DNA of 64,000 nucleotides from Pleodorina starrii (GCA_030267565.1 BRXU01000004.1:521001-585000), one strand, 5' to 3'; positions 1 to 11,520 are shown, counted from the first letter of the stretch. Notes: generated from the letters alone by a model not told the origin. A program made the numbers and translations.

Positions 1-1555
1 GGAGAGGAGGGAGGGTGGGAGGGAGGGAGAGGGAGGGGAGGAGGTGGAGGGAGGGAGGGAGGGAGAGGGAGGGAGGGTGGGAGGAGGGAGGGAGAGGGGG
101 AGGGAGGGTGGGAGGGAGGGTGGGAGGGGTGGGAGGGGAGGGTGGAGAGGGAGGGAGGGTGGGAGGGAGGGAGGGTGGGAGGGGAGGGAGAGGGAGGGTG
201 GGAGGGAGGGTGGGGGGGAGGGGGGAGGGAGGGTGGGAGGGAGGGAGAGGGAGGGAGGGAGGGTGGGAGGGAGGGAGAGGGAGGGAGGGAGGGTGGGAGG
301 GAGGGAGAGGGAGGGAGAGGGTGGGAGGGAGGGAGGGAGGGTGGGAGGGAGGTGGGAGGGAGGGTGGGAGGGAGGGAGGGAGGGAGGGGAGGGAGGGTGG
401 GAGGGAGGGTGGGAGGGGTGGGAGGGAGGGAGGGTGGGAGGTGAGGGAAGGGAGGGAGGGAGGGAGGGAGGGAGGGAGGGAGGGTGGAGGGAGGGTGGAG
501 GGAGGGTGGGAGGGGAGGGTGGGAGGGAGTGGGGGGAGGGAGGGAGGGAGGGAGGGAGGGAGGGAGGAGTGGGAGGGAGGGAGGGAGGGTGGGAGGGAGG
601 GAGAGGAGGAGGGGGAGAGGGAGAGGGAGGGAGGGTGGGAGGAGGGGAGAGGGAGGGAGAGGGAGGGAGGAGGGAGGGAGGGAGGGGAGAGGGAGGGAGG
701 AGTGGGAGGGAGGGAGGGAGGGAGGGAGGTGAGGGTGGTGAGGGCGGGAGGGAGGAGAGGAGGGAGGGAGGGGAGGGAGGAGTGGAGAGGGAGGAGAGGG
801 AGGGACGAGGGAGGGAGGGTGGGAGGGTAGGGTGGGGAGGGAGAGGAGGGAGGAGGGGCTGGGAGGGAGGAGAGGGATGGTGGGAGGGGGGGGGAGGGGG
901 GGAGGGGGAGGGGGGGGGAGGGGGGGGGGGAGGGGGGGGGAGGGAGGGGGGGAGGGGGGGGGGGGGGGGAGGGGGGTGGGGGGGGTGGGGGGAGGGGAGG
1001 GAGGGGGGGCGGGGCGGGGGGGGGGAGGGGGGGGGGGCGGGGGGGGGGGGGGGGGAGGGAGGGGGGGGGGGAGGGGGGAGGGGGGGGGGGGGGGGGGGAG
1101 GGGGGAGGGGGGGGGGGGAGGGGGGGGGGGGAGGGGGGGGGGAGGGGGGGGGGGGGGGGAGGGGGGGAGGGGGGGGAGGGGGGGGGGGGAGGGGGGAGGG
1201 AGGGGGGGGGGAGGGGGGGAGGGGGGGGGGGGGGGGGGAGGGGGGGGGGGGAGGGGGGGGGGGGGGGAGGGGGGGGGAGGGGGGAGGGGGGGGAGGGGGG
1301 GGGGGGGAGGGGGGGGGAGGGGGGGGGTGGAGGGGGGGGGGGGGGGGGCGGGGGGGTGGGGAGGGGGGGGGGGGGGAGGGAGAGGGAGGGAGGGTGGGAG
1401 GGAGGGTGGGAGGGAGGGTGGGAGGGAGGGAGGGTGGGAGGGAGGGTGGGAGGGAGGGTGGGAGGGAGGGTGGGAGGGAGGGTGGGAGGGAGGGAGGGAG
1501 GGTGGGTGGGAGGGAGGGAGGGAGGGAGGGAGGGTGGGAGGGAGGGAGGGAGGCG
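1..1555. repeat. 1.55-kb G/purine-rich low-complexity tract
   Basis: The first 890 bases are built from GGGA, GGGT and GGGAGA units. About 890-1375 is almost pure G with scattered A, and 1376-1550 returns to GGGAGGGT units. Long poly-Gly/Arg/Glu reading frames cross it in all three forward frames, as expected from composition alone, so none is annotated as a gene. It lies upstream of the first recognisable SEN54 exon on the sense strand. Introns elsewhere in this window are G-rich in their 5' half, so it may be part of an oversized SEN54 intron. The exact length is doubtful because such tracts assemble poorly. Confidence 0.9.
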
Positions 1556-2019
1556 GCGCCGCTGCGCGCTGCTGGTCGTTGTTGTCCCTGTTGCTGTCCG
1601 TGTCCACCCGTGTTGAGATCACCGCCAGGACGGGACATATTCACCCCGACTGCATGCATGCTCCACCGCCTTCTCGTCCTCCCGTCCTTCCCCCGTCCCC
1701 CCCGTCGCTGCGATGCACATCGTCATCGCCATCATTTGTTTACTTACCCGACACCGCACCGCCAGCACCTACCGAGCTGCGCCTCGCCATGCGCGCCCCG
1801 CCCCCGCCCCTCCCGTGGACACCCGCCCAAAAGCAAAGCCAGGCACAGCCACTCCCGTCCGTCCGTCCGTCTGTCCGTTCGTTCGTACGTCCCAAATGCC
1901 AAGCGATACATGATCGCACAGCAGCTCCTGCCGTACCTGCTCGTCCCACGAACCCGTTCATCACCACCTCCTCCTCCGCCGCCTCCGTCTCCGCCCGTAT
2001 CCTCCCCCTTTGCTTTCAG

Positions 2020-2773
2020 ATATCCGTGGGAGTGCCCCTGGAGCGCTACCTGCTGTACAGCTCCCTCAGCCGCAGCGGCTATCTGGTGGTGCGCCACCCC
2101 TCGAGGTGGCTGCTGGGCAGGGAGGAGATGACGGAGCAGGTGAGACCGGGGGCGGGGAGCGGGGAGTGGGGAGCGGGTCGCGGGTCGCGGGGAGCGGGGA
2201 GAGAGTCGCGGGGAGCGAGTGCTGCACTGAAACGGGATCCGGGTGCGGGTAGCGGGTAGCGGTTGTGGGTAGCGGGTAGCGGTTGTGGGTGCGTGCTCTG
2301 AGTGTCAGCGGTACCCAGGAGGGACGGCGTTGTCGGTGCAAGCGCACCGCAGGCGGCTGTGTGTGTGATGTGTCTGCCGCACTGCACGTATGGTGCACCA
2401 GTGTGCACTAGTGATGGGCATGCTTTGTGCTGCGAAGCACCAGCGTCCGCCCTGTATTGCACTGTACGGCAATGCACTGCACTGTACTGCACTGTACTGG
2501 AGTGTACTCTACAGGACTGTGTACTGTACTGTACTGTACTGCGTTGGCCTCCGCGACCTGCCGCAATGCGGGGGCTCTCGCCGCCGGTGATCTGCATGCA
2601 TCGACCCCCACCCCCCTCCCCACCCCCCCCACCCCCAACCCCCCCAAACCCATCCGCTCCCCTTCAGGTCTGGGGCAGAGGTGCCTGGGCGGCTTGCTAC
2701 GGTCGCTTTCCAGCGGTGCCCGGCACCTTGCCCACACAGCCCATGCAGCAACAGCTGGCGGCGGAGCGCGCTT

Positions 2774-2804
<31 letters not shown>

Positions 2805-4130
2805 GGCCGCGGGGCCAGCGCGTGGCGCCGCCGCCACCGCCGCCGCTGCCGACGCGGCGTCCCCGATGGACGTCGAGACTCCCGGGGGGGATACGGCCGC
2901 CGCTGCGACGGCGGCGGTGGGGACGTCGGGTTCCGGCAGGCAGCAGCACACCGGCGGGCCGCAGCAGCAGACACCGCAGCAGCAGCAGCGGCGGCGGCAG
3001 GGTCTGGGCGGGAATGGCGGCGACCCGGCGGCGGGGGCTGTGGCGGCTGCGGCGGCTGCGGCGGCGGCGGCGGTTGGCTCTCGGGGCTGGTGGCGGGTGG
3101 CGGATCCGGGTCATCCGCACCTGCGGGGAGTGCCGGAGGAGTTCTTCAGCCGGATGCCGCCGTGAGTGGGAGTAGGAGTAGGAGTATGAGGGTGGGATGG
3201 GCCTGTGGGCGAGGGGTGGGGCTCTGCGGAGCAAATGTGTGTGTGTGTGTGGGGTCCTGTATGTTGGGGGTGGGGAGTGGGTGGGGTGGGTGGGGTTGGA
3301 TATACCGTATCGTTTTTTGGAGCGGGGACCGGGCGATGGAGCTCCAACCACGGCGCCCTCCCTCCCTCCCTCCCTGCCATTGTCCCTCCCTCCCGGCCCA
3401 CCTCCGGCATCTCCTTTATTGCCCACCTCCCTTGCGCCCTGCCCGCCTCCGCCTCCCGCTCGCTCGCCCATATTCTGCTCTCAAGCACCGCGCTGCGCTT
3501 TCCTAATCATCGGGCCTCCCTCCCCACTCCCTCCCTCTCCACCAACTGCCCACATCATCCCACCTCAGGGTCATCGTCCAGGATCGGCTCTCGACTTCGC
3601 TGCGCGCGTCCTTCCCCAACCTGCGCCCCCTCAACTCCATTCGATCCGTCCTCGAGACAGTCTCCTCGCCGACGCCGGCGCCGCCGGCGGCGGCAGCGCC
3701 AGGTGCTACCGATGTCGGGCCGGACTCGGCAGTTGCCTCTGCCTCCGCAGATGCTGCCAGTGCCGACGGTGGTAGCGGCGGTGGCAGCGGCGGTGGCAGT
3801 GGTGGCATCTCGCTTGGTATCCCGGGCGAGGATGCGCACCTGGTGTTTGATGTCTACAAGCCGGGGAGCTTTGTGAGTCGGTACAAGGGGCAGTTCCCCG
3901 CCGTACACACGCACGTGGCGATGTGCTCGGCGGCGCCGCCGACGCTGGGGGAGATGCGCGCGGCGGACGCGGAGGCGGCGGCGGCGGCCGCGGTGGTGGT
4001 GGTGGGAGTAGGGGCTGGCGGCGGGGATGGCGGCGCGGGGCGGCCTGCTAGCGTCAGCTGGGCTGCGGTCTTGAATGGCGACATTGCGCTGTACACGATT
4101 GGGGAGGCGGATTTGTTGCAGCTCTTGTAG
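2020..4130 (+). CDS. SEN54: tRNA-splicing endonuclease subunit SEN54 homologue (5' end missing)
   Basis: Structural subunit of the tRNA-splicing endonuclease, which cuts introns from pre-tRNA. Three phase-compatible exons are visible: 2020-2139, 2668-3161 and 3569-4130 (stop TAG), giving 391 residues. The first encodes the SEN54 N-terminal signature (VPLERYLLYSSLSRSGYLVV), which in the family pairs with SEN2. The last encodes the C-terminal fold, including VFDVYKPGSF near 3843 and NGDIALYTIGEADLLQLL at the very end. The middle exon is mostly an Ala/Gln-rich insert, absent from compact homologues, followed by VPEEFFSRMPP. Upstream exons were not recognised; they lie within or left of the G-rich tract. 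The intron at 2140-2667 holds CTGTA-type repeats. GET3 follows on the same strand 395 bp downstream. Family assignment rests on motif recognition at both ends. Confidence 0.8.
2247..2545. repeat. Short tandem repeats in SEN54 intron
   Basis: Around 2247-2290 a 20-bp unit containing GGGTAGCGGGTAGCGG occurs twice. Around 2445-2545 there are many near-copies of CTGTACTG/TGCACTG. Both lie inside the intron between exons 2020-2139 and 2668-3161. Confidence 0.75.
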
Positions 4131-4525
4131 GGAATCGCGGTGTTGGGTTTATGGTGGCCGTGAGCTGGTGTTGTGCAAGGAGTGCTGCAAGCTTGAGGTG
4201 GCTCGGAAGTGGTGGTTATTAGCCGGTTGTCGCAATACGACGGCGGTTGACGTGAGCTGTGCTGTGGAGTGTGGACGCGGTTTGACTGAGAAGCGCTAGG
4301 CTGCAAGTAATACTCCTTTTGTATTAAGGTGAAAACTAGTATTGTCGGCTCTTAGGTGCAAGCTCATCAAAATCGCCAGTTCGGAAGAGGATCGGCCGTC
4401 GGGAGTGACGTCTCTGGCTGGAATCGCTTTTAAACTGTTAGTTCGGACGTTTTCGACATCATTAGATTGTTTCATATACGTGTCCTTACCTGGAAAGTTG
4501 AAAACACGCCGCCCTCAGCGACACG
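4131..4525 (+). other. Intergenic region SEN54-GET3
   Basis: The 395 bp between the SEN54 stop and the GET3 start hold the SEN54 3' UTR and presumably the GET3 promoter and 5' UTR. The region is much less GC-rich than the genes. No TATA box or consensus TGTAA poly(A) signal was identified with confidence. Confidence 0.4.
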
Positions 4526-7500
4526 ATGGCAGACTCGGACCTTCCAGAGCCAACACTTCAAAATGTCCTTGATCAGAAGGAGCTAAAATGGATCTTTGTC
4601 GGGGGGAAAGGCGGCGTTGGCAAGACGACAACGTCATCAAGTCTGGCGGTGGCTCTAGCTGAACGCGGCGGGCGCGACAACGTGCTCATCATCTCAACGG
4701 ATCCGGCGCATAACCTTAGCGACGCGTTCCGTCAGAAATTCACAAAGAACCCAACGCTCGTCAACGGGTTTACGAACCTGTACGCCATGGTGCGTTGGGG
4801 CCCGCTGATCACATCCCCGCCCAGGCGCGCCACGGGTTGCTAAGACAGCAACAGTCGAAACAGGTGGCACCTTTGCTGACAGATTGGGGGAGGGGCGCCT
4901 GACTCTGTTTCAAGAGGGTTCCTCGCGAACGCTCTCCCCTCTTCCCCTTTGTCCACAGCGACGGCGTTGTGGTGCAAACACACACACGCAGGTCCCAACC
5001 CCCTCCCGCCCTCCCCTCCCTCCCTCCCCCCGCCTCCCCCCCCTGTTCGCAGGAGGTGGACCCCACTCCCGACCTGGGCGACATGGAGCAGCTGGAGTGG
5101 GCTCAGGACTCGTTCCTCACAGAGCTGGCGGGATCCATTCCCGGCATCGATGAGGCCATGAGCTTCGCAGAGGTCATGAAGCAGGTGGGGTCGGGTGGGG
5201 TGGGGTGGGGTGGGGTGGGGTGGGGTAAAAAGAGGTGGGGTAAAAAGAAGATACCGCAGCGGAGACGGAGGTGGGGCGGGGTGGGGGTAGGGGAGTAAGG
5301 ACGGGTACGGGTAGCGGTATGGCTGTGGTGTGTGAGGAGGTTGGGTGGTGGTTTGCGTTTGGGGCAGGGTGAGGGGTAACGGTGTGGGTGTGTGGAAGGG
5401 GGGGGGGACGTGTCAGGGAAATCTGGGGGTGCATGTACATATCGAGGGGTCTTGCATCAATGGTGGAGGGACTGCTGAGTCGGGGGATCCACAGGCCCGG
5501 GGGGAGCGGGGGGGGGGGGTTCGCAAGCGCGCGTATAGGTGCAAGGCGGGGCGGGGGCCGGAAGTGGGAGGTGAGCCCAGGGCGGGGGACCACGGCTGGG
5601 ATTGCTGCTCGTAGGGGAGGCGGGGTAGCAACGAACCCACCAACGTAACCACCAACCAACGAAAAACCCTCGCCGTCACCCCCCCTCCGGCCTTTACGTG
5701 GATAACCCCCCCTCCATTTTCTGTTACCCTCCCTGCCCAGGTCCAAACTATGGACTACTCGACCATCGTATTCGACACGGCTCCCACGGGTCACACGCTG
5801 CGACTGCTCAACTTCCCCACCATTCTGGAGAAGGGGCTGTCGAAGCTGGTGGCGCTCAAGGGGGCAATGGGGGGCATGATGGGGCAGGTGCGAGAGGGAG
5901 GGGGAGGGCGTGGAGCGTGTGCGCGTGTGTATGTGTGGGAGGGGTGAGGGGGTGTGGGGTTGGGGGTTTGGGAGGGAAGGGAATGGGTGTCCTCCTTAGG
6001 TATAACGGGGTGGTGGTGGGGTTGGTCGGGTGTGGCTGTGACGTTTGGGTCCTAGTCCAGGGGGGGAGGGATTGTGTGTGTGTGTGTGCGTCGGGTGGGG
6101 GGGGGCGGGAGGGGCGCATGTTCGGACTGGGCAGGCGGAAAGGGGGTAATGGAGGGAAGGGTCTGAGGCGGGGTGCACGCGCGGGCCGGGGGGGGGGCGG
6201 GGTGCCGGGGAACGGTGGCATGGGGCGGTGGTGGGGTGCCATGGTTGCGGAGAGGGGAGGCGGTGGCGTGCTCCGCACCGCACCGCACCGCACTTCGCTG
6301 CACTTCTGGATCTGTCGGGCAGTGGGGCCCCGCTGGGTGCGCGGCCGATTCGCGGTGGTGGTGGTGGTGGTGGTGGTGGTGGTGGTGGTGGTGGTGGTGG
6401 TGGTGGTGGTGGTGGTGGCATTGGGTCATTGGGTGCATCCGCACGCGCCTCGCAACCCGCGCGCGCCTCTCAGCCCTTGCCGCCTGACGCTGCGGGCTCC
6501 ACCCTTGACCAGGGCGCCGCCCACCCAATACCATCACCAACCCTAGCTGGTTAGCTGCCGGCTGTACCCCTGGCCGCACGACCTAACAACTCGTGTACTC
6601 ACCACACTCAACCCACCGCTGCCGCCCACGCTCACACCCGTCGCCGCCTCCCTGATCTCAACGCGACCCACGCAACCGAAAGCGCAGTCTCCTTCCTTCG
6701 TGACGCATGGGCACCCGCGACCTCCGCGCCGCTGCTGCCGACGTGGGCACGTGGCCTGGCTCGCTCTGTTGCATGTCCCTTTCCTAAAACACCCTAAAGC
6801 AACCCTAAAACCCTAAAACAACCCTAAAACAATCCTAAAAACCCTAAAACAACCCTAAACCCTAATGCCCTCAGATGACCCGCATGTTGGGTGTTGGCGG
6901 TGCGGAGGGGGAGAACCTGCCGGACCAGCTGTTGGGCAAGGTGGAGGGGATGTTGGATGTGGTGCGGAAGGTGGGTGTGCGGATGGTGGGTATGTGGGAT
7001 ATGTGGGTATGTATGGGTGTGCGTGTGTGTGTATGTGGGAGGGAGGGGGGAGGTAGAGTACGGCAGTCTAAAGGGTGTGGGTGTGGGTGGGGAGGTGAGG
7101 GAGACGAGGGGTCAGGGGGGGCAGGAGGGATGTCTCAGCCGCACGTCCCTCGGGGCGCGGGCCTCCTGCCGGGTACTGCACCCCACGGCACTGCGCCCCT
7201 CTGCTCTGTCGGGGTGTGTGTGTGTGGGGTGGGGGGTGGGGGGAGGGGGCGATGGCGGCCCTTTGGCGATGGGCTGGGAGGCTCTTGGGCGGCGGGTCTA
7301 CAGCCTGCTCGCGTCCGTCACCACCGCCAACGCGCAACGTCGTCGCCACCGCTTCCCCGACAACCAGGCGCAATGGGGTGCACCGCCCCGCCCAGCTTTA
7401 CCACTCGTTGCCTCCCTCCGCCATCTTCCCTCTCCCGCCTCTCTCCCCTCCCCCCCTTCCTTTTTGTTTCTTTCTTGCAAATTCACTCTTCAAACTCCCC

Positions 7501-10061
7501 CCCTTCCTCTCTCCCCCCCCTCCTCCCCCTCCTCCCCCTCCCCTAGGTCTCCGCCCAGTTCAAGGACCCTCTGCTGACCACCTTTGTGGCGGTCTGCATC
7601 CCCGAGTTCCTCTCGCTATACGAGACGGAGCGGCTGGTGCAGGTGGGTGTCTGGTGGGTGTGGCTGTGTATGGGCGGGTTGGGGTGGGGGGGGGGGGGGG
7701 TGGGATGGTCGGGGATCGGGGCATGATGGCGGATGTGACGTATGTTGGATGTCGGTGCCAGTGTCTGTGTGGGCGTCAGTTCGGTGTGTTTGGGGGTCGG
7801 GGGTCGGTGTTAATTGGGAGGGAGGGAGGGAAGAGGGGTCGGGTGTTCGTGGGATTGGGAGGGATCGGGGCGGGGCGGGGCTGACCACGTACCTAATGGT
7901 TCTGACTCGCATCTCACTCATTGGCCCCCACCCTTTCGCTGCGGTATCTTCTTTTTACCCCACCCTTGCACCCCCTTCTCTCCTTGCCTCTCCCCTCCTC
8001 GCACCTCCCCGCAACTCCCCGCTCCTGCCTCCCCAACCCGTACAAATTGTGTGTCGCATGCGTCTTAGCGCTCCATCTACCGGTATACCCACTCCCCCCC
8101 TCTCCCTCCCCCGTCTCCGTCTCCGCTGCGGTATTTTCTTTTTACCCCCTTTTCAGGAGTTGGCCAAATTTGAGATCGACTGCCGCAACATTGTGATCAA
8201 TCAGGTCATATTCCCCGATTCGAGTGAGTCCCCCCCCCTGGAGGGCGAGGGAGGGAGGAGGATGAGGGGGATGAGGGGGTGGACGGAGGAAGGGAGCGGG
8301 CGGGGAGCAGGGTGGGCGGACGGGTGTGTGTGTAGTGGTGGTGGTGGTGGGTATGGAAAATGGGTCAAGTGGGTTAAGTGGGTGATCACATACCCGGAGC
8401 CCAACCGGGACCGAGCGGCCTGGTTGATACGGGTGGGGGCGGGCGGGCGGCCCCGGGGGTCGGCCCGCCGGCTGGCAGTGGGACTGAGGGGGCAAGACTG
8501 TTAGCAGGCCCTTGACGCGGAGGAGAGGCGAGGGGGACTGAGGCGGGGAGGCGGTGGTCAGTAGGGCGCGAGCGCCCCCCCCCTCCCCCTGCACTGTCCC
8601 GTGACCCATCCCGTCCGTCTTCGCTGCGCTTTGATCTCCTGCCGCGCTGCATCTCGCGCCTCTCTGCTTACCTTAACCCCCACAAGCCCACAATAAGCCC
8701 TTCCAACTCCCCCATCCCGAGCCAAAAGCCAAACCCGCCTTCCCCCTTACCTTCCAGACGTACCTCTCCCGGACATAACGCGGTCGGTCACATCCCTCCT
8801 CCCGCACCATTGACCCCCGCTCTCTGCGTGTTGGTTCCCCCCAACAGATGGCAGATTATCGCTTTGGACTGTGTTGCTCTTACCCCCACCTCGGAAGACC
8901 CCCGAATCACCCTCCCCTTTCCCCTCCACCCCGACCCCCTCCTCTCCCCTTCCTCCCCCCGAACCCCCTCCCCTCCTCAACCCCTCCACCCCCACCCACT
9001 CCCTCCCCTACAACGTCCGCAGGGCTTTTTGTTTCGTTCTTGCAAATTCACTCTTCAAACCCCCTCCCCTCTCCAAACCCATCAGTCGGTTCCAGTCGGC
9101 TGCTCGAGGCGCGAGTGCGCATGCAACAAAAGTACCTGGACCAGTTCTACGAGTTGTACGAAGATTTCCACATCGTCAAACTGCCGCTGCTGGAGGAGGA
9201 GGTGCGGGGGCCCGAGGCGCTGCGGGCCTTCTCAGTCAACCTGCTGCAGGTACGTTAGGCGCTGTGACACGTGCCCCCCGTACTTGCCGTACGGTGTACG
9301 GCGTGTTGGATGGCGGTTTTGGATGGCTGTTGGGCTGCGTCTGGGCGGGCTCGGGTGTGGGATGCGTCGTTGGGCGGGCTCGGGTGTTTGTGGGACGGTG
9401 AGCAAGGAAGACTCCCGGTGAGGTGTGGGGTAGGAGGGGCAAGGTGGTGGTGGGGGTGGCGGCGTGGCGGAAGGCGGAAGACCTGGGAAGCGGAGTACCG
9501 TACCTGGTCTGATTATTGGAGTCGAGGGAGGGTGGTGTGGGGGATGACGGGGGAAAGGTGGGCGGGTGTTTGCGGTGGGGAAAGAGCGAAAGGCGGGGAA
9601 GGCCGAGAACTTTAGATGTGTGTGTGTGTGTGTGTTGCGCATCGTGCGTGTTGGCGTGGGTGGGCGTGGTGGATGTGCGTCCCTGCGGTCCCTCGCGGTC
9701 CACAGTGGGTCCACAGTGGCAGCGAAAGCCAGCCGCCCAGGCCCCGCCTCGACTCTTCTCCGCTGGCCAGGCACCGGGCCACACAGGGTTACGGTATGTT
9801 CGTTTGGGCCCCCCCCCCAATACCGGGGGGGGACTCCACCTGGGGGCTCCCCCGACCTCCTCCGGTGATCCGCGGCCTGCCCGCCCGGCGCCCTGCCCTT
9901 GCCCGCCCCTCTGCCCCTCTGGCCGCCAGACCTACGTTCCGCCCCCGCCCGAGAGCAGCGGCAGCGGGGGCCGGGAGGCGGCCCTGGAGGCGGAGGTGGC
10001 GGCGCTCAAGCGGCGGGTGGCGGAGCTGGAGGCGCAGCTGGCGGCTGCAGGCAGCAAGTGA
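4526..10061 (+). CDS. GET3: GET3/ArsA-type ATPase for tail-anchored protein targeting
   Basis: Homodimeric P-loop ATPase that in its family captures tail-anchored membrane proteins after translation and delivers them to the membrane. Green algal copies are often named ARSA1. Eight exons join in phase: 4526-4789, 5053-5184, 5741-5887, 6875-6970, 7547-7642, 8157-8223, 9086-9249 and 9930-10061 (TGA), giving 365 aa, a normal length. Deviant P-loop GGKGGVGKT is at 26-34, [10 protein letters not shown] (switch I) near 58, and [10 protein letters not shown] (switch II) from 144. Exon 4 carries the client-binding-helix region starting [22 protein letters not shown] and [10 protein letters not shown] near the end are typical of GET3. 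The position where fungal and animal GET3 carry the zinc-binding CxxC reads SSRLLEAR. The last exon adds a charged heptad-like tail. The ATG at 4526 directly precedes the conserved domain. It is more likely GET3/ARSA1 than a bacterial arsenite-pump ATPase. Confidence 0.92.
5190..5270 (+). repeat. GGGGT tandem repeat and shared intronic module, 5' side of GET3 intron 2
   Basis: Just after the donor at 5185, GGGGT is repeated about seven times. It is followed by two GGGGTAAAAAG copies and then GAAGATACCGCAGCGG. The last part is the reverse complement of the GCTGCGGTATYTTCTTTTT module found near the 3' ends of other introns at 7936-7962 and 8124-8150. Confidence 0.7.
6354..6418 (+). repeat. (GGT)n microsatellite in GET3 intron 3
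   Basis: About 21 uninterrupted GGT triplets within the intron between exons 5741-5887 and 6875-6970. Confidence 0.95.
6786..6866 (+). repeat. Interstitial telomere-type repeats (CCCTAAAA) in GET3 intron 3
   Basis: About eight near-perfect CCCTAAAA/CCCTAAAAC units end only a few bases before the acceptor of exon 4 (exon start 6875). TTTTAGGG is the Chlamydomonas-type telomere repeat. The C-rich strand is the sense strand here. Confidence 0.9.
7463..7503 (+). repeat. Intronic repeat module, copy 1 (GET3 intron 4)
   Basis: A roughly 40-bp stretch with core GCAAATTCACTCTTCAAAC preceded by TTTTTGTTTCTTTCTT. It recurs almost exactly at 9027-9067 in GET3 intron 6. Both copies lie in the 3' part of the intron, upstream of the acceptor. 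Confidence 0.85.
7936..8156 (+). repeat. Two copies of the GCTGCGGTATYTTCTTTTT module in GET3 intron 5
   Basis: Copies at about 7936-7962 and 8124-8150 share GCTGCGGTATYTTCTTTTT followed by ACCCC. The second sits against the acceptor of exon 8157-8223. Related copies occur in inverted orientation on the 5' side of GET3 intron 2 and in introns of the minus-strand gene at 15.6-20 kb. Confidence 0.8.
9027..9067 (+). repeat. Intronic repeat module, copy 2 (GET3 intron 6)
   Basis: Near-identical to the copy at 7463-7503, with the same GCAAATTCACTCTTCAAAC core, about 20 bp upstream of the exon 7 acceptor. Confidence 0.85.
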
Positions 10062-11460
10062 GGAAGGGTATAGGAGTCGCCAACGCCCGCCCGCGGCAGT
10101 GGCAGCGGCAGTGGCAGATACCCGAGCAGCAGCAGCAGCAGCAGCAGCGGTGAGCAGGGTGGCGGCGGTTACTGCAGCTGGTGCCCGTTACCAACGTCAG
10201 CAGCGCACGGGGCTTGACTGCGGGCTGCAGGGCCGAGCAGTCCCCCGCCCCCCCCCCCACCTGTACGTGGATAACCCCCCACCTGCTCAGGTGGTCTACG
10301 GACCGTGGCAGCCTTATGGCAGGAGACGAAGCCCGGGGAACAGCAGCAGCAGCAGCAGCAGCAGCCGCAGGGGCAGGGGGAGACCTTTCCGCGTCTTCGT
10401 GTTGGGAGGCTCCTCGCGCGGCGCGCGGCTTCGGCGGCGCGCGGCGCTTAGCTGCGAGCTCCCTGGTGCGTTCAAGGCCGCTGAGCAGCGGGCGCCCGCC
10501 CTGCCAGACCCGTGGGTCAGTCGGGGCTCTCTCGGGGCACCGACTGGCCTTGGGGCACTGGGCAGGGCGCGTTAGGCCAGCGCAGCTAGCGGCACACGCC
10601 CGCACGACCTCGACGTGCGGTGGGCCACCGCGTTGCCCATTGGGGGCGAGGGAGGAGGAGGGGTTATCCACGTATAGGCCGGAGCCCCTAAACGGGGGGG
10701 GGGAGGGGGGCAGTGATAGGGCGGCGGCTGCGGACCCACAATAGGTGCTCGGAGAGGAGCGCTCCAGGGGGGGGGCGCTCCAGTGTCGTCCGCTTCATAG
10801 CGATTCTTGCATCGGAGGGGTGGGACCGCGTGGCGCGCTTTTGACAGTGCGGCGCCGCCCGAGCTCATTCAGGGCAGGGCGGGGCTCCAGCAGCGTGCTC
10901 GGAGTGCTTCCCTCGAGGGAGGGAGGGGTGGACAGGGGGGGGGCTTGCTGGTTGCGTCCCGGACATTGGGGGGGTGGTCGTGGCTGCATGCGCGGCGCCG
11001 CGGGGTCGATCCCAAGCGCACAATCCGCGGGAAGAAAACGGTGGGCCTCCCTGAGTTGGTGTCGGCTGAGGGCTGACCGACTGGACTGGACAGTCCGGTC
11101 GGTGGAGTGCGAGGAGGAGGTGTTCTTACCAAACTCCCGGCCGATTCGACAGCGGCAGCGGTGGAACAACGTACCGTGACGGTGCAGTGCTTTGCGCACG
11201 CGCGGCTCACGGCGTTGGGGGTTGTTGTGTTGTGAGAGGGCCCCGAACCTTTCGAAGGTCGTTGCGGAGGGTCCAGCCATCTGGCCAGCTGGTCGTGGCA
11301 CTGCAGCGGATACGACGAGGCCAGGCCGGTGGAAGGAGCACAGATACCCGCGATAATGCGGAGAACCAGCTTGGAGACTCCCCAATTGGCGACGGGCCCG
11401 GGCCACCCGCCACCCACACATGCATCCGACCTTGCATGCAGCAACTCGCTGACTGAAGTT
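10062..11460. other. Gene-poor region downstream of GET3
   Basis: No protein family is recognisable. The region begins with the GET3 3' UTR. It contains two (AGC)n runs (about 10126-10148 and 10340-10363) and an inverted pair of TACGTGGATAACCCC at about 10263-10280 (+) and 10659-10674 (-). Forward frames of up to 319 codons have low-complexity composition and no motifs. Confidence 0.4.
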
Positions 11461-11470
11461 ACTGACGTAA

Positions 11471-11520
11471 ACAACCCTAAACCCCTAAACCCTCAAACCC
11501 ACCACCACCATCACCCCTAA
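11471..11520 (+). repeat. Degenerate telomere-like repeats
   Basis: ACCCTAAACCCCTAAACCCTCAAACCC-type sequence followed by a short CCA run. It is a degenerate form of CCCTAAAA and is not inside a recognised gene. Confidence 0.65.

Noticed and set aside
15..2259. Long Gly/Arg/Glu reading frames across 1-1550 (up to 695 codons)
   Set aside because: They arise from a stop-free G/A repeat, are open in all forward frames, and run into a shadow frame of SEN54.
2445..2545. Small gene or structured RNA in the CTGTA-rich segment
   Set aside because: Simple repeat within a SEN54 intron; no conserved fold could be argued by eye.
4526..10061. Bacterial-type arsenite efflux ATPase
   Set aside because: Single-domain length, 365 aa, and the eukaryotic C-terminal signature fit GET3/ARSA1 rather than the two-domain bacterial ArsA.
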